Source: Crithidia fasciculata
Taxonomy: Eukaryota; Euglenozoa; Kinetoplastea; Trypanosomatida; Trypanosomatidae
DNA: 64,000 bases
Direction: 5' to 3'
NCBI GenBank assembly: GCA_000331325.2
Contig: CM003436.1
Span: forward strand, 1,039,222-1,103,221
Shown here: piece by piece, positions 21,035 through 31,690 of the stretch
Layout of the letters: every line of letters begins with the position of its first letter
Numbering within the stretch: the first letter of the stretch is position 1
Notes under the pieces: model-generated
Databases searched by the model: none
What the model was told of the DNA's origin: nothing
What the model saw: the letters and a program-made list of their open reading frames with translations, nothing else
Made by a program: the position numbers and the translations under genes

Positions 21035-21056
21035 CTGTCTCTCACTTCACCTGCAG
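21035..21056 (+). promoter_or_regulatory. putative spliced-leader acceptor for amastin at 21121
   Basis: C/T-rich tract ending CACCTGCAG; AG at 21055-21056, 64 nt before the ATG. Confidence 0.55.
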
Positions 21057-21120
21057 CTTTCTTGCTGTTCCTCCCTCACTACTCTTTCATAACACCCTCC
21101 ACGAAAAGACATTCGTCAAG

Positions 21121-21672
21121 ATGGGGTGCAAGATCGGCATTATCATCTACTCCATCCTGCAGTTCGTTGCGTTCGTGTTCATCTTGGTGGGCACGCCCAT
21201 CGACATGTTCAGGGCGAAGTCGCAGTACAAGATTTTCGACAACACACCATGTGTGAGCATGTGGGGCTACAAGGAGAAGTGCTTCAGCACGAAGTACGAT
21301 GAGAAGATCGGCACCCTCTTCGAGAACTGCGAGGGCCGCAAGACCCGCTTCCGCGCTGCCGAGGCCTTCGCCATCATCAACATCGCCATCTACGGCGTGG
21401 CGTGCGTGCTCGGCTTCATCATGCTCTGCTGCTGCCACTGCTTCCGCTGGATCTGCCTGGTGCTGAACATCCTCGGCATCACTTCCGTGGTGAGCTGGGC
21501 CATCATGGCCGAGGCATACAGCAAGACGAGCAACGGCCAGACGCTTCCCACCACGCTGAACTACTGCTACAAGTTCAACGATTTCTACAAGTACGGTGCG
21601 GGCTTTGCGCTGATTGTGGTGGCGTGGTGCCTCGACATCGTGAACATCATCTTCCTGATGCTCCCGTGCTAA
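21121..21672 (+). CDS. amastin, copy 6
   Basis: 183 aa, the closest relative of the four array copies: long stretches are identical, including the KYDE.IGTLFE segment after the signature and the whole region around SVVSWAIMA. Signature CVSMWGYKEKC, Cys cluster LCCCHC, four membrane segments. The start context ACGAAAAGACATTCGTCAAG is shared with amastin 7, so 6 and 7 have related 5' flanks as well as related coding sequences. The 3' end TGCTAAGGCAGACGTGCA resembles that of the array copies, linking it to both groups. Confidence 0.93.
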   Translation: MGCKIGIIIYSILQFVAFVFILVGTPIDMFRAKSQYKIFDNTPCVSMWGYKEKCFSTKYDEKIGTLFENCEGRKTRFRAAEAFAIINIAIYGVACVLGFIMLCCCHCFRWICLVLNILGITSVVSWAIMAEAYSKTSNGQTLPTTLNYCYKFNDFYKYGAGFALIVVAWCLDIVNIIFLMLPC

Positions 21673-24427
21673 GGCAGACGTGCAAACAGCACAGTGTACG
21701 GTGACGAAGTAAAAATAAGGGCCTTTTTTTTCTTTGCGCTCGTCATGGCTTAGGACACAGGAGAAGGAAGGGGGGACTTGAATAGAGAGGAGCGGCTTTT
21801 TTTTCCTGAATATTAAAAAAAAAGAGAGGGGTTTTGTTACCGCGAGAAAAAAAACAGCGTTGCAAACTGCATTTATTCAAAACGATAGATATTTCTTTTT
21901 TTTCTTTTCTCTTGGTTGGTGCAGTGATAAGCTCAAGCAGCGCCTGTCTCTTCGCCGTGTGTGACAATTGCTCCTCTTCCTCTCTGTTTTCCGTGTCTCT
22001 TCGTCTAAACCGCCCTGACAGCTTCGATGTTTGCGAGGACTACCATCTACCGCTACAGCAAGCACAACAGCGACAAAGACATCCATCCAGGAGAGCGGCG
22101 CGGAAGGTGTGTGCGCTTTTGTTGCGGCTGTTTTGTGCACCCATCGACGGCAGTACTCCGCAGAAGAAAAAATGAAAAAAGTTCCTTTGACTTTTACTCA
22201 ATTTAACTGAATTTCTTTTTATGATCTTTTTTTCCTTTTTTTTTGGTTTCAATTGCGATACCTCTGCGGCCGTACGTTTCTTTTCCTTTGCTGCCAATTC
22301 TGCAGCACTAGAAAGGAAAAAGAATATACTCGGCTAGCTGAGCAGATACATATTTACTTCTCAATTTATTTCCCCCTTTGCCTTCTTCCTCTCTTTCAAC
22401 CGTATTTTTATTTTCTTCGTTACCATTGATGCGGTATTTGTGTGTGTGCGTGTGTGTGCGTGTGTTTGTTTCGGTGCGTGTCAATAAGGCTCGGTGTCAC
22501 ACGCACACAGGCGTTCTTTTGACAAGTGCAGAATTTTTTTTTCTCAATTTGACTTTGCTTCTCTCTGTTGCTATTCTTTTTTTTTTCTCTCTGGTCACCG
22601 CCAGTAGTGTAGAACTTTTTTTTTAGTGGTCTAACACGGTGCAAATCTTCTGCAGCCGTACCTTCGAGGTAAATTGAGAGGTTGGCGCTCTCTTTGAAAG
22701 GCTTTCTGCAATATACTGAGCTCGCGTTTACAACTCAACAAATAAAAATCGAAGATGGCACCTGAGGAAAAGGAAAAAAAAAAACTGAGAAAAAAGAGCA
22801 AGTGCCACTATTTTTTTTTTTTTGTACACGCACAAGAGAAGAAGTCAGGAGGAGAAAAAAAAAAATAAGAACCTACCTTAGTTCAGAAGTGTTCCATGTC
22901 TTTACTGCTTCCGCCTGAACAAACACTCATACACACGCACACACTTACCTACGCACGCAGACAAAATTTTCTTTCTATTTCATGTTTTCGTTGTTCTCCT
23001 CTACTTTCTGAGTAGGTGGTTGCCTTCTTTTACGTGTTGTTTTCCTCACCTGCACGAAGAAGCGTTCGTAAGGCGATGCAGCCGACAATAGAGTTGCATC
23101 ATGCCGCGCGTATGACGTGGAGCAGAGAGCGAAAAATACAACGCTTTTTTTTTTTCGCAATGCGGTCGCGAATGCTTTTTTCGTAGATTTGTATTCTTTG
23201 TCCGGCTTGCAAACAATTTTTTTCTCTTTTGGTTCTCCGACACAGATTAGTGGCTCGCACACACGCATCTACACGGCTCACATTTGTGTTTGTGTGTGCG
23301 TGTGTGTGGAGAAAGCCTAGGTGGCCGTGTGACACAGAAACCTACTTCATACCTCGCCATTCTCAGCGCAGTCTTTCTAAATATTATCTCATATATCACC
23401 TGGAAAAAAAAAACCGTACGCGATACTGCGAAGAAAAACGCAAACTTTCTCACGTGTGCACGGCCCATTATCTCCCCACTCCCCTCACTCCCCCCTTTTC
23501 AGCTGCGCTGTCCCTGCGACCGCTTTACGCTTTACTTGCTCATCAGAATACAGCAGCGGAGCACAGCACGGGGCTTTCTTTTCCAAACAGACCTTCTACT
23601 TTTTCTCTTCCCCACATATGGTAAAATCTGCGCGTTTCAGCCCCAAACATTTTTTTTTGCTTCTCCGTGTAGTCCACACTTGCATTTTTCTTCTATTTTA
23701 TTTGTCTCATTTTTGGTAGAACGCTCGCACGTCAAATATAAGAGCTTTAAAAAAAAGAAAGATAATGAGACTCACAGCTGCCAGCTTTTGAGTGAGGCAG
23801 CGCGAGAACATGGAAGGTCTTTACTAGCGGATCCGCTTCGCCCCTTTTCCACCTTTCATGTTGGATTCGCACACCAAGGCACACGCCTGCAGTGTTTGCG
23901 CTGCTGGTGTTTGTTCTTTGCGGTATTCTTGACCATGCGCGCCGTCCTCGTTGCGGAGCTCAGCAAAGAGGAAACTGATTGCGTGGTGCTCATTTGTATC
24001 TCGTTGACTCTGGCTTTGATTTCAGGGGCACTGATATCCAAAGTTCATGGACGCGCTCGCCAGCTGGACCGTACAGCTTTGCTCTTCTTCGTACCCTCGT
24101 ATCGGTACGCTGCTAGAAGGCGTCGTTACGTCTTTTTACCTTGAACAGGTTTTTGTTTTCTCGCAGCTCATTCGCTTGCTTATTTTTTTGTTTTTTCTTA
24201 CCTTTCCTCTCTCTCTCCTCCTTCTCTATTGCCTTTCCGTTTTACACTCATCCCTTTCGTCTTCCGTTTCGGATAAAACGCTCACTATTATCTCCTCCAC
24301 ACGCCTTCAGCTAATCCGTTTCTCTCTCTCGCCTTTCTTCACCGCACTCGCCACTCTCCCCTCTTCCCTCTCTCTCTCCCACTTCACTTACCTTCTACAA
24401 CACCTTCCAGAAAAGACATTTGTCAAG
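21673..24427. other. AT-rich spacer between amastins 6 and 7
   Basis: About 2.75 kb. It has a GT-rich stretch near 22440-22480, a CA/GT-rich patch at 23270-23310 and many A/T runs. A 69-codon frame from an ATG at 23935 to 24144 (starting MRAVLVAELSK, with a hydrophobic segment) is the only mildly gene-like frame, too weak to call. The splice tract of amastin 7 lies at 24176-24310. Confidence 0.55.
24176..24310 (+). promoter_or_regulatory. putative spliced-leader acceptor for amastin at 24428
   Basis: More than 120 nt of C/T-rich sequence without any AG, ending CCTTCAG at 24304-24310; 117 nt before the ATG. Confidence 0.6.
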
Positions 24428-24970
24428 ATGGGGTGCAAGGTCGGCATTATCATCTACTCCATCCTGCAGTTCGTTGCGTTCGTGTTCATCTTGGTGGGCA
24501 CGCCCATCGACATGTTCAGGGCAAAGAAGGTGGAGATGATCAGCAACAAGGGATGCCTGACGATGTGGGGCTACAAGGAGAAGTGCTACAGCACCAAGTA
24601 CGACACCAAGCCGGCGGACCTGTTCATGCTGTGCAAGGGCCGCCAGGACCGCTTCCGCGCCGCCGAGGCCTTCGCCATCATCAACATCTTCATCTACGGC
24701 GTGGCGTGCGTGCTCGGCTTCATTCAGCTCGGCTGCTGCCACTTTTTCCGCTGGGTCTGCCTGGTGCTGAACATCCTCGGCGTCAGCGCCGTGGTGAGCT
24801 GGGCCATAATGGCCGATGCCTTCATGAGCACGAACGGCGCCAAGACGATCACCATCGGCTACTGCGGGAAGCTGCAGTCCTTGTACAAGTACGGTGCTGG
24901 CTTTGCGCTGCTTGTGGTGGCTTGGTGCCTTGACATCTTGAACATCGTCTTTCTGGTGCTCCCCATCTAA
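24428..24970 (+). CDS. amastin, copy 7
   Basis: 180 aa beginning MGCKVGIIIYS, with signature CLTMWGYKEKC, the FRAAEAFAIINI segment and four membrane segments. The Cys cluster is reduced (LGCCHF instead of LCCCHC) and the protein ends LVLPI, without the terminal Cys found in the other delta-like copies here. The first 26 codons are almost identical to amastin 6, while the external loops differ, so the loops are evolving faster than the membrane core. The frame is open upstream, but the family start is at 24428. Confidence 0.92.
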   Translation: MGCKVGIIIYSILQFVAFVFILVGTPIDMFRAKKVEMISNKGCLTMWGYKEKCYSTKYDTKPADLFMLCKGRQDRFRAAEAFAIINIFIYGVACVLGFIQLGCCHFFRWVCLVLNILGVSAVVSWAIMADAFMSTNGAKTITIGYCGKLQSLYKYGAGFALLVVAWCLDILNIVFLVLPI

Positions 24971-27186
24971 ACAGTGAACGAGAACGCGTGTGTCGATAAA
25001 GAGCAGTCTCACCATTCTCCTCTCTCCTTCGCCACCATGTTTTTCGATGAGAGTTTAACGCGGGCTACAAAATTAAGCGTACTCTTTTTCCCTCTTCTTC
25101 CCCTCTCGGTGCGTTCTGGTGCACGGTGGCGTATTGCATGCAAGGTCCATTCAACAACGAAGACGAAATGGACACGCGACGCAGTTGCAGGATAAAATAA
25201 GCGCTAATGAAACAGGCGATTTTTTTTCTCTTTTCTTTCTTGAGGCTCCCGTAAGCCTTTGAAGCCCCGCCGTTTCATTTTCTCTGTTAAATCTTCAACT
25301 GCCGATGCTTCTCGTTGAAGTCGCTGCAAACTTACCATCGATGCAAATGAGCGTACCGACGAGCAGAAGTCACAGGAGTGGGAGAGTTGCGTTTGCGCCG
25401 GCGTGAAGGCTAGCACTGCGCGCTACGTGCGTGTTCCTTTCTGCGCTTCCTTTCGAGCCGGCCTTAACTAAATGTTCAGCGTAACGTATTTCTCAATTGT
25501 TTCCCTCCCCCCGTTTCTTATTTATTTATGTAGATCAGTCGCGCTGCGATGCGTGCGGTGGTTTGTGTGGCAGCGAAAAACAGAAAAAAAGAACCTCGTT
25601 TCTTGTCTCGCGCGGTGACGCCAATGCGGAATGTCACAACCACTCATGGAACTCTTTTTTTTTTTCCCTTTCCCGTTGCTGTTATCCCCCCTCTTCCTCT
25701 CCACCCCCTTACAAGCAGTGCTGAAGACAATGGAAGAGAAACGGAAAAGTCATGCATTCGTTCTGCCTTTGCTGAGTGATGAAAGCGTGTGTGTCGATCT
25801 GTAAGGTGGCGCACGTGCTCTCTCATAGAGCTGGAAAGACATTCAGGCTTCTCTTCTTGGCAAGAGGTTGTACTCGTTTCCCCTCTTTCCGATTGCGAAA
25901 ACAAAACAAAAAGGGCCGAACGATGTTGTTTTTCCGTCTTCTCTTTCTCTTGTCAAGATGTACTTGCGTGCGGATAATTTTGCCCTTTTCTTTCTTGCAG
26001 GTGCTCGCTTCTTTTTTTTCCACTTTTGGAATATAAAAGAGAGCCGTTTGCCTTTGTTTTTGTTTTGGCGTCCGCCGTCTAACCTCTTTTCCTCAATCCC
26101 GTAGATTTAACATTCGTCCCCAATTGTTTTTTTTTTTCTCTGGAGCCCCTTGCAGCAAGTTCAGTCTAAAATAAGAGAAAAGCAGTTTATCCGAAAGAAA
26201 ATGCGCCATATTGAAGACAATGGAAAAAGAAAAAAAAAACAGAAAGAGAAACAGAGGCACGCTTTCATCGATGTGGTGGTGTGTTTGGTGTTTTCTTTCC
26301 GTAGTGTTTGAAAAAAAAACTACCAACGCCTGGTATAATTTTAATTGCTGGCTGAGCGGCCATCCTCTTCTTCCACAACCCAAGCTGCGGCGGCACAACA
26401 AACACCCATAAAAATGGCTCTTTTCTTTTTATCCTTTCTCGCTCTGTTTCCTCGACCCAAGGAGAACTTTTTTTAGTACATAATCGAATGACCTTCGTGT
26501 CTGTGAAAAATATATATTTACTATGAAATACGATACTTGAGCTTCGACAAAACGCAATTCATGTACTTTTCTGAGCGTGTCTGCGATACACAGGCACGCA
26601 CACACACACGGTTACTGTGCGCTGGGTGGCGCTGCGACGGCTGCATCCTTCACTTGAGGTCATGCGTGTTGCTTCGCTGGCAGCGTTTTGTGGTTGCCAT
26701 CGCGTCGCGCTTCTTTGTTTTGCTTTGACTCCGTATGTCGCCAAATTGGTAGTACTCCGGTGTGTGTGTATATATGCGTGTGTGTTTGTGTCCTCGTGCA
26801 TCACACTCTTTAATTTCTTTCTTACATCTCTCTTTCCTTTTCATGTGCCCCATTTTAATCCTTTTCTTTTGCCGCTCACCGGTGCACTCGCTGTGCGACA
26901 TTCTTTCACCCGCATACACACACCTACACACCTACACGCAACAATAACAATACGTACATATATGTAAACGTGTCTGCCTCGCAGTTTACACTACGCCTTT
27001 TCTCCGCTAATTTCTCTCGTTCTTTTGCACCTCTTTGCATTCTTTGCGAACTCCGCTTACCAGTCCAGTATCCCCCTTATACTTCCTTTCGCTACTCTCC
27101 GACGCTGTGAGTGAAGCTTTATACCCCGCCTCCACGCGCGCACGCAACCACACTTTTTCCCGGTACCTCTCAGAGCCAACGCAATA
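24971..27186. other. AT-rich spacer between amastins 7 and 8
   Basis: About 2.2 kb without a supportable gene. It contains mixed and T-rich sequence, CA-rich patches near 26595 and 26915-26940, and a long C/T-rich tract at 26990-27060 ending in AG at 27062-27063, the likely splice acceptor for the next gene (5' UTR about 123 nt). Confidence 0.6.
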
Positions 27187-27795
27187 ATGTGCAACGCTCC
27201 CTGCCGTGTGGGTTTGGTGATCTACTGCATCGTGCAGTTCATCGCCTTCCTCTTCACCTTGGTCGGCACGCCAATTGACCAGTTCCGCCTGAGCAAGGAT
27301 GAGATGTTCAGCAACAGCCCCTGCCTCACCATCTGGGGCTGGAAGAACAAGTGCATCTCGGCCACCTGGAACACCCGCACGAACACGCTCTGGTCCGGCT
27401 GCCCTGACCGCAAGAACCGCTTCCGCGCTGCCGAGGGTCTGTCCATCGCCGCCATCGCCCTCTCCCTCATCGCCTGCCTCTTCGGCTTCATCATGCTGTG
27501 CTGCTGCCGCTGCCTGCGCTGGCTGAACCTCATCCTCAACCTTCTCGCCACCGGCGCGGGCTGCGCCGTCACGGCTCTCATGATCGACGCCTTTTACAAC
27601 CGCCACGACGAGTACTCGGCGGCGGAGCTGGTGGTGGCCAACATCACCTGCGGCGCGCTGAAGAAGGACGCGCTTGTGAAGGGCGAGGTGGGCACCGGCA
27701 CGGCGCACTTCAAGTACGGCGCGGGCTTTGCCCTCTACATTGTGGGCTGGGGTCTGTGCTTCGTCAACATCTTCTTCCTGATGCTGCCGTGCTAA
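27187..27795 (+). CDS. amastin, divergent copy 8
   Basis: 202 aa beginning MCNAPCRVGLVIYC. Signature CLTIWGWKNKC. The GTPIDQFR motif after membrane segment 1, FRAAEGLSI before segment 2 and FKYGAGFALY before segment 4 are all recognisable. It is about 20 residues longer than the array copies, because the second external loop is enlarged (RHDEYSAAELVVANITCGAL, with a possible N-glycosylation site at NIT). Codon choice is strongly GC3-biased, like the housekeeping genes here. It is more distant from the array than copies 5-7 but clearly in the family. Confidence 0.92.
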   Translation: MCNAPCRVGLVIYCIVQFIAFLFTLVGTPIDQFRLSKDEMFSNSPCLTIWGWKNKCISATWNTRTNTLWSGCPDRKNRFRAAEGLSIAAIALSLIACLFGFIMLCCCRCLRWLNLILNLLATGAGCAVTALMIDAFYNRHDEYSAAELVVANITCGALKKDALVKGEVGTGTAHFKYGAGFALYIVGWGLCFVNIFFLMLPC

Positions 27796-30700
27796 AACGT
27801 GGTGGAGGAAATGAATAGCTTTATTTTTCTTTTTTCACTAATTCTCGTCCACTGCCGATCGCAGGCGTTCACTGCCTCGTTGTCTCAAACGCTTGCAGAC
27901 AAAGTAGAAGGCGAAAAAAAAAGCACGTGAAGGAAGAAAAAAAAAGGAGGGGCAAAAGAAGAAGAGATGGAGAGGAGAACGGGAGAGAGAGTGTGTTTGT
28001 GCAGAACGGAAATGGATCGTGAAGAGAGGGAAGGAGAAAAAGGCAGCGTCCGTCAGAGCGGCGTCACTTGTAAGCACGCATATACTGCAAAGAAGAGGTA
28101 GAAAGCGGAAAGAGAAGATTGTCCCTTACCAGAAAGCTCTCTGGTCCTTTTTTAACTCCACTTTTGCGTTTGTGTCTCTCCCCCTTGTTTTTCACATAGT
28201 AATGAACCGCTTGCGTGTGACGCTGTCGACGGTGAAACCTCACTCACGTTTGTTCTTGATTGTTACCAGAAAGATCCGCCTTTTTTTTTTATTTTTCCTT
28301 TTTTCTCTTTCCTTCCCGTCTTATTTTCTCCCTACACCTCTTTTCATCCTGTTTTCCAGATTTTCTATTTTCATTCCTGTTTGGTAACCTCTTGAGGCTC
28401 GTCATCTCCCTCTTTTCCATTGTCTCCTCTCGTGACTCACGTTCGTCTTTCTAATGCGATCGCTGATCGGTCCATTTAATGTGTTCAAGCCTAAATCGGG
28501 AAAAGAGAAAAAAAAAACAGATTTTAAGCTAGACGCGCAGCGTTGCACACCAGAACACCGGTAGCGGCAAAGCGGCAGCGGACACGCGCGTCATTCGCTT
28601 TCATCTTTTCGTTCTTAAAAAGAAAAATCTTGCGTTCCGCTTCCGCGAGTGACAATGGGTAGATCGGGTGCTGCAAGTTTGATTGCCGTGCTGCCTTTTT
28701 TTCTTTTCCTCTCTTCTTTACTTTTCCGCATCCGTGTTTTTTTATTTATTTCTTATTTGTTTCTTGTCGTCTTGTTGCCCCTCTATCATTTATTTACCTG
28801 GAAAGAAAGAAACAAAAAAAAAAATACGCAAGAAGTACGGGTTTTCGCTGCGCCTGTGGCTTATCTACCCCACAAACTTTCCTCCCCCTTTTTCTAACTA
28901 AAATATTACGGAAAAGGGGATTCTTTTTGCATTTAGATTAGTTGTCTTCTTTGCCCTTTCTTATTACTTTTTATTTTTCTCCTATTTTTTTTTATAGTTT
29001 GGATTTCTCTTTCTTTTTTTTTCTGACTTTTGCTCCCGAAGCAACTCGTAGAGAACAAACAAGGAGAAAACGCGGGTAAAAAGAAAAAAAAGAACCTGAA
29101 CGAGAATGGTCTGCAGCTGTGGGCAGTCGTGCCGCTCTCTTGGTCGAAGGACCACCTCCCAATGATCAAGGTTTGACGCGTTTCGGTGTGAGCATGTGTA
29201 CAAGGAGTGCAGCTGTATCAGCAGCAGGGACAGCCACTGCGAAGAAGCGGTGCGTGTCTGTGCCCACAGTTGTTTCTCGCCTATGCGCACCTTTTTTTCT
29301 CCTTCCAGCTGCTCTTACATCTGGTTTATGATCGATGGAGGCACAGGTGGTGGTACCGAATGACGACGCAGGAGACGAAGCAACGTGCACTTCTCGTTTC
29401 ACTTTAAAAGAAAAACAGCTGGCACCGTTCCGTCTTCTTTCTTTTTGTTCTCCTTTGCGCGCGGTCTATAAGGCTAGTTGAACACGTAGAAAAAAATTAC
29501 GGAATGAGTAAATGTACTATTGGTAGATGTCGTTACTGTACTGCGTGTAGAGATTGGTGAGGAGAGGGGAAAAAAAAAACTGTCGCCGTAAAGGGAGGTG
29601 TACATGCCACCTCTTTCTTTCCCTCTCTTCTTTTTTTTTTCCTCTCTCTCTTCTGCAACGTGTATCGATGCAAGGTGCTACGTCCCGTTCTTTTTGTGTG
29701 TTCTCTACCTATGCCTTTTCTCTCCTTGTGTGGTGTTGTTAGTCTGCCGTGCGTTTGCGGTGCACACTTCAGAGGAAAATGAATACCAACGACTCTTCTT
29801 ATTCTGGTCTTTTCTTGCACATCTTCCTTTCACTTTCTGGGCCCGGAAAAGAAAAAGAGGAGAAAATCAACTTTTTGCTGTTTTCTTCGTGTTTCTTCCC
29901 ATTGTAAAATGATGTTGAAATTGTACTGAAAGGAAATAATAAGACAGGAAAACAACCAAACACAGAGCGGTAACGATTTTAGAGAGGCAAATCGTTCCAT
30001 GTTGTTACGTGAAAGATCTGCAACGCACCGAAAGAGTACGTTTCCTCTTGTCGCTTATGCAGACAGCTCTTTTTTTTTTTTTATAGTTTACTCCTATATT
30101 CCTGATTCTGTTTGCTATTTTTCTCGTCTTGCAGATATAACAAGCTCCTTTATATTTTTTATAAAAAAGGAACAAAGATTGCTTGCACTCAGATTTAAAC
30201 AAAAAAGGAAAAGTGTGTTGCAGATACGTGAGAACACGTATGCGACCGGTTGCGGTGCGCGATGTATCAGTAGAGTTTTTTTGTTATATTTTCTTTTTTT
30301 TTTCTCTTATTTCGGGGGCCTTTTCTTTCCTTACGGGCTCCTTTTTTTCTCTTGTTTTTTTTTTTTTCTTTCTCCCGGTTTCTCTGCCTTGCATCGCCTC
30401 TCCTGTCCTTCACAGCCACATACACGTGTCGGACTTCCAGCGTACACGAATGTGCACACCCATACACCCGCATGTGAGATCCGCCCCCGTTTCTTTTGTT
30501 TTTCCCTGTTAAAAAAAGACCGTTCTGGGGGCCAAAGAAAAAAAAATGGCAAAGAGAAAGTGAAGGAGTGAAGTCACGAAACTCGCCGAGAAGGAGCCGC
30601 GCTCGTTGTGGCAGCGCACAGCAGAAGAAGCACAAGTGTGTGTGCGAGGAATAAAGGGAGAGACGTAAAAAAAAAAAAGAAGAGAGCGCGACAATATGAG

Positions 30701-31102
30701 GAAGGAAAAAGACTTTGGCGCGACTTTTCCTTGCCTTCTCTCTTCCTTTACACTGCAGCGTATACCGCATAAAAGAAAGTAGCGGCATTGCGAAGGCTGA
30801 ACCGTGACATACCCTTTCTTTCACACACAGGTGTGTGTATATGTGTGCGAGCTAGTGTTCACGGAGATCGTCTTTCTTTTTAGAGAAGATGTGAAAGGAA
30901 AGATCAAGACACACCACACAACTGCATTCCCCGTTGTCCTACTGGCTCCCCTCCCTCCTTTTCCCCCAATCTTTATGTTCCATGCTGCCCACGGCACAAG
31001 TGTCCAGACTCTCTCGTTTTGCTTCTTCATCCACGAAAGTTGACCGTCCCAAAAAAAAACTAGAACACTTACACACACACATTCACACAGACTGCTAGAA
31101 AA
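27796..31102. other. long AT-rich spacer between amastins 8 and 9
   Basis: About 3.3 kb with no supportable gene and very many T and A runs (for example 30282-30302, 30354-30367 and 30668-30681). A C/T-rich tract at about 30930-30980 followed by CACAAG (AG at 30999-31000) is the best splice acceptor for amastin 9. Confidence 0.6.
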
Positions 31103-31690
31103 ATGGGCTGCATTGGTGGTATCATCTTCGCGATCATCCAGTTCGCGTCAATCGTTCTGATCAGCGTCGGTATTCCGCTCGGCATGATCCAGCCGGCGAA
31201 CGAGAAGGCGCTGAACCTCGATGACTCCTACTGCATCACGATGTGGGGCATTAAGAACCGGTGCCTGCGTCCCACCTACGCCTACAAGCCGCCGGACGTG
31301 TGGTCTGGATGCTCTGGGCGGGACAGCCGCTTCAAGGCGGCACAGGTGTGCGCCATTGCCGCCGTCATCGTCTTCGCCGTCTCCTTCGTGCTCGGTCTGC
31401 TGACCTGCTGCTGCTGCCCCTGCATCCCGTACCTCTGCATGGCGCTTAACTTTGCCGGTATGATCATCGCGACGGTGTGCTGGGGGTGCATGCTGGACTG
31501 CTACCTCCGCAAGATGGGCACCGACGCCACTACGTTCCCCGGTCAGGATGTTTGCGTGAAGCTGAAGGATTTCCACGGCACGGATGGCACGTACGCGAAT
31601 GGCATGCATCTCGGCACGGGCTTCATTCTGATCCTCATTGGGTGGGCCTGCGGGTTGGTCAACATCTTTGTCCTCCTTATCCCGTTTTAA
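31103..31690 (+). CDS. amastin, most divergent copy 9
   Basis: 195 aa beginning MGCIGGIIFAIIQ. Signature CITMWGIKNRC is intact, but the otherwise conserved GTPIDMFR becomes GIPLGMIQ, and FRAAEAFAI becomes FKAAQVCAI. The Cys cluster is expanded (LLTCCCCPC). Four membrane segments are retained, and the second external loop is longer, with GQDVCVKLKDFHG. The ends of the amastin run are more diverged than the middle, with this the most distant member. It could belong to a different amastin subfamily; that needs a tree. Confidence 0.9.
   Translation: MGCIGGIIFAIIQFASIVLISVGIPLGMIQPANEKALNLDDSYCITMWGIKNRCLRPTYAYKPPDVWSGCSGRDSRFKAAQVCAIAAVIVFAVSFVLGLLTCCCCPCIPYLCMALNFAGMIIATVCWGCMLDCYLRKMGTDATTFPGQDVCVKLKDFHGTDGTYANGMHLGTGFILILIGWACGLVNIFVLLIPF

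Larger units (their letters stand above)
17979..21120. other. long AT-rich spacer between amastins 5 and 6
   Basis: About 3.1 kb with no supportable gene. It has a GA microsatellite at 18025-18046, dense T runs in 18240-19200, and A-rich and mixed sequence in 19200-20900. Possible frames are Phe/Ser/Leu-rich and follow the T runs, so they are not credible proteins. It probably consists of a long 3' UTR plus the next 5' flank. Confidence 0.6.
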
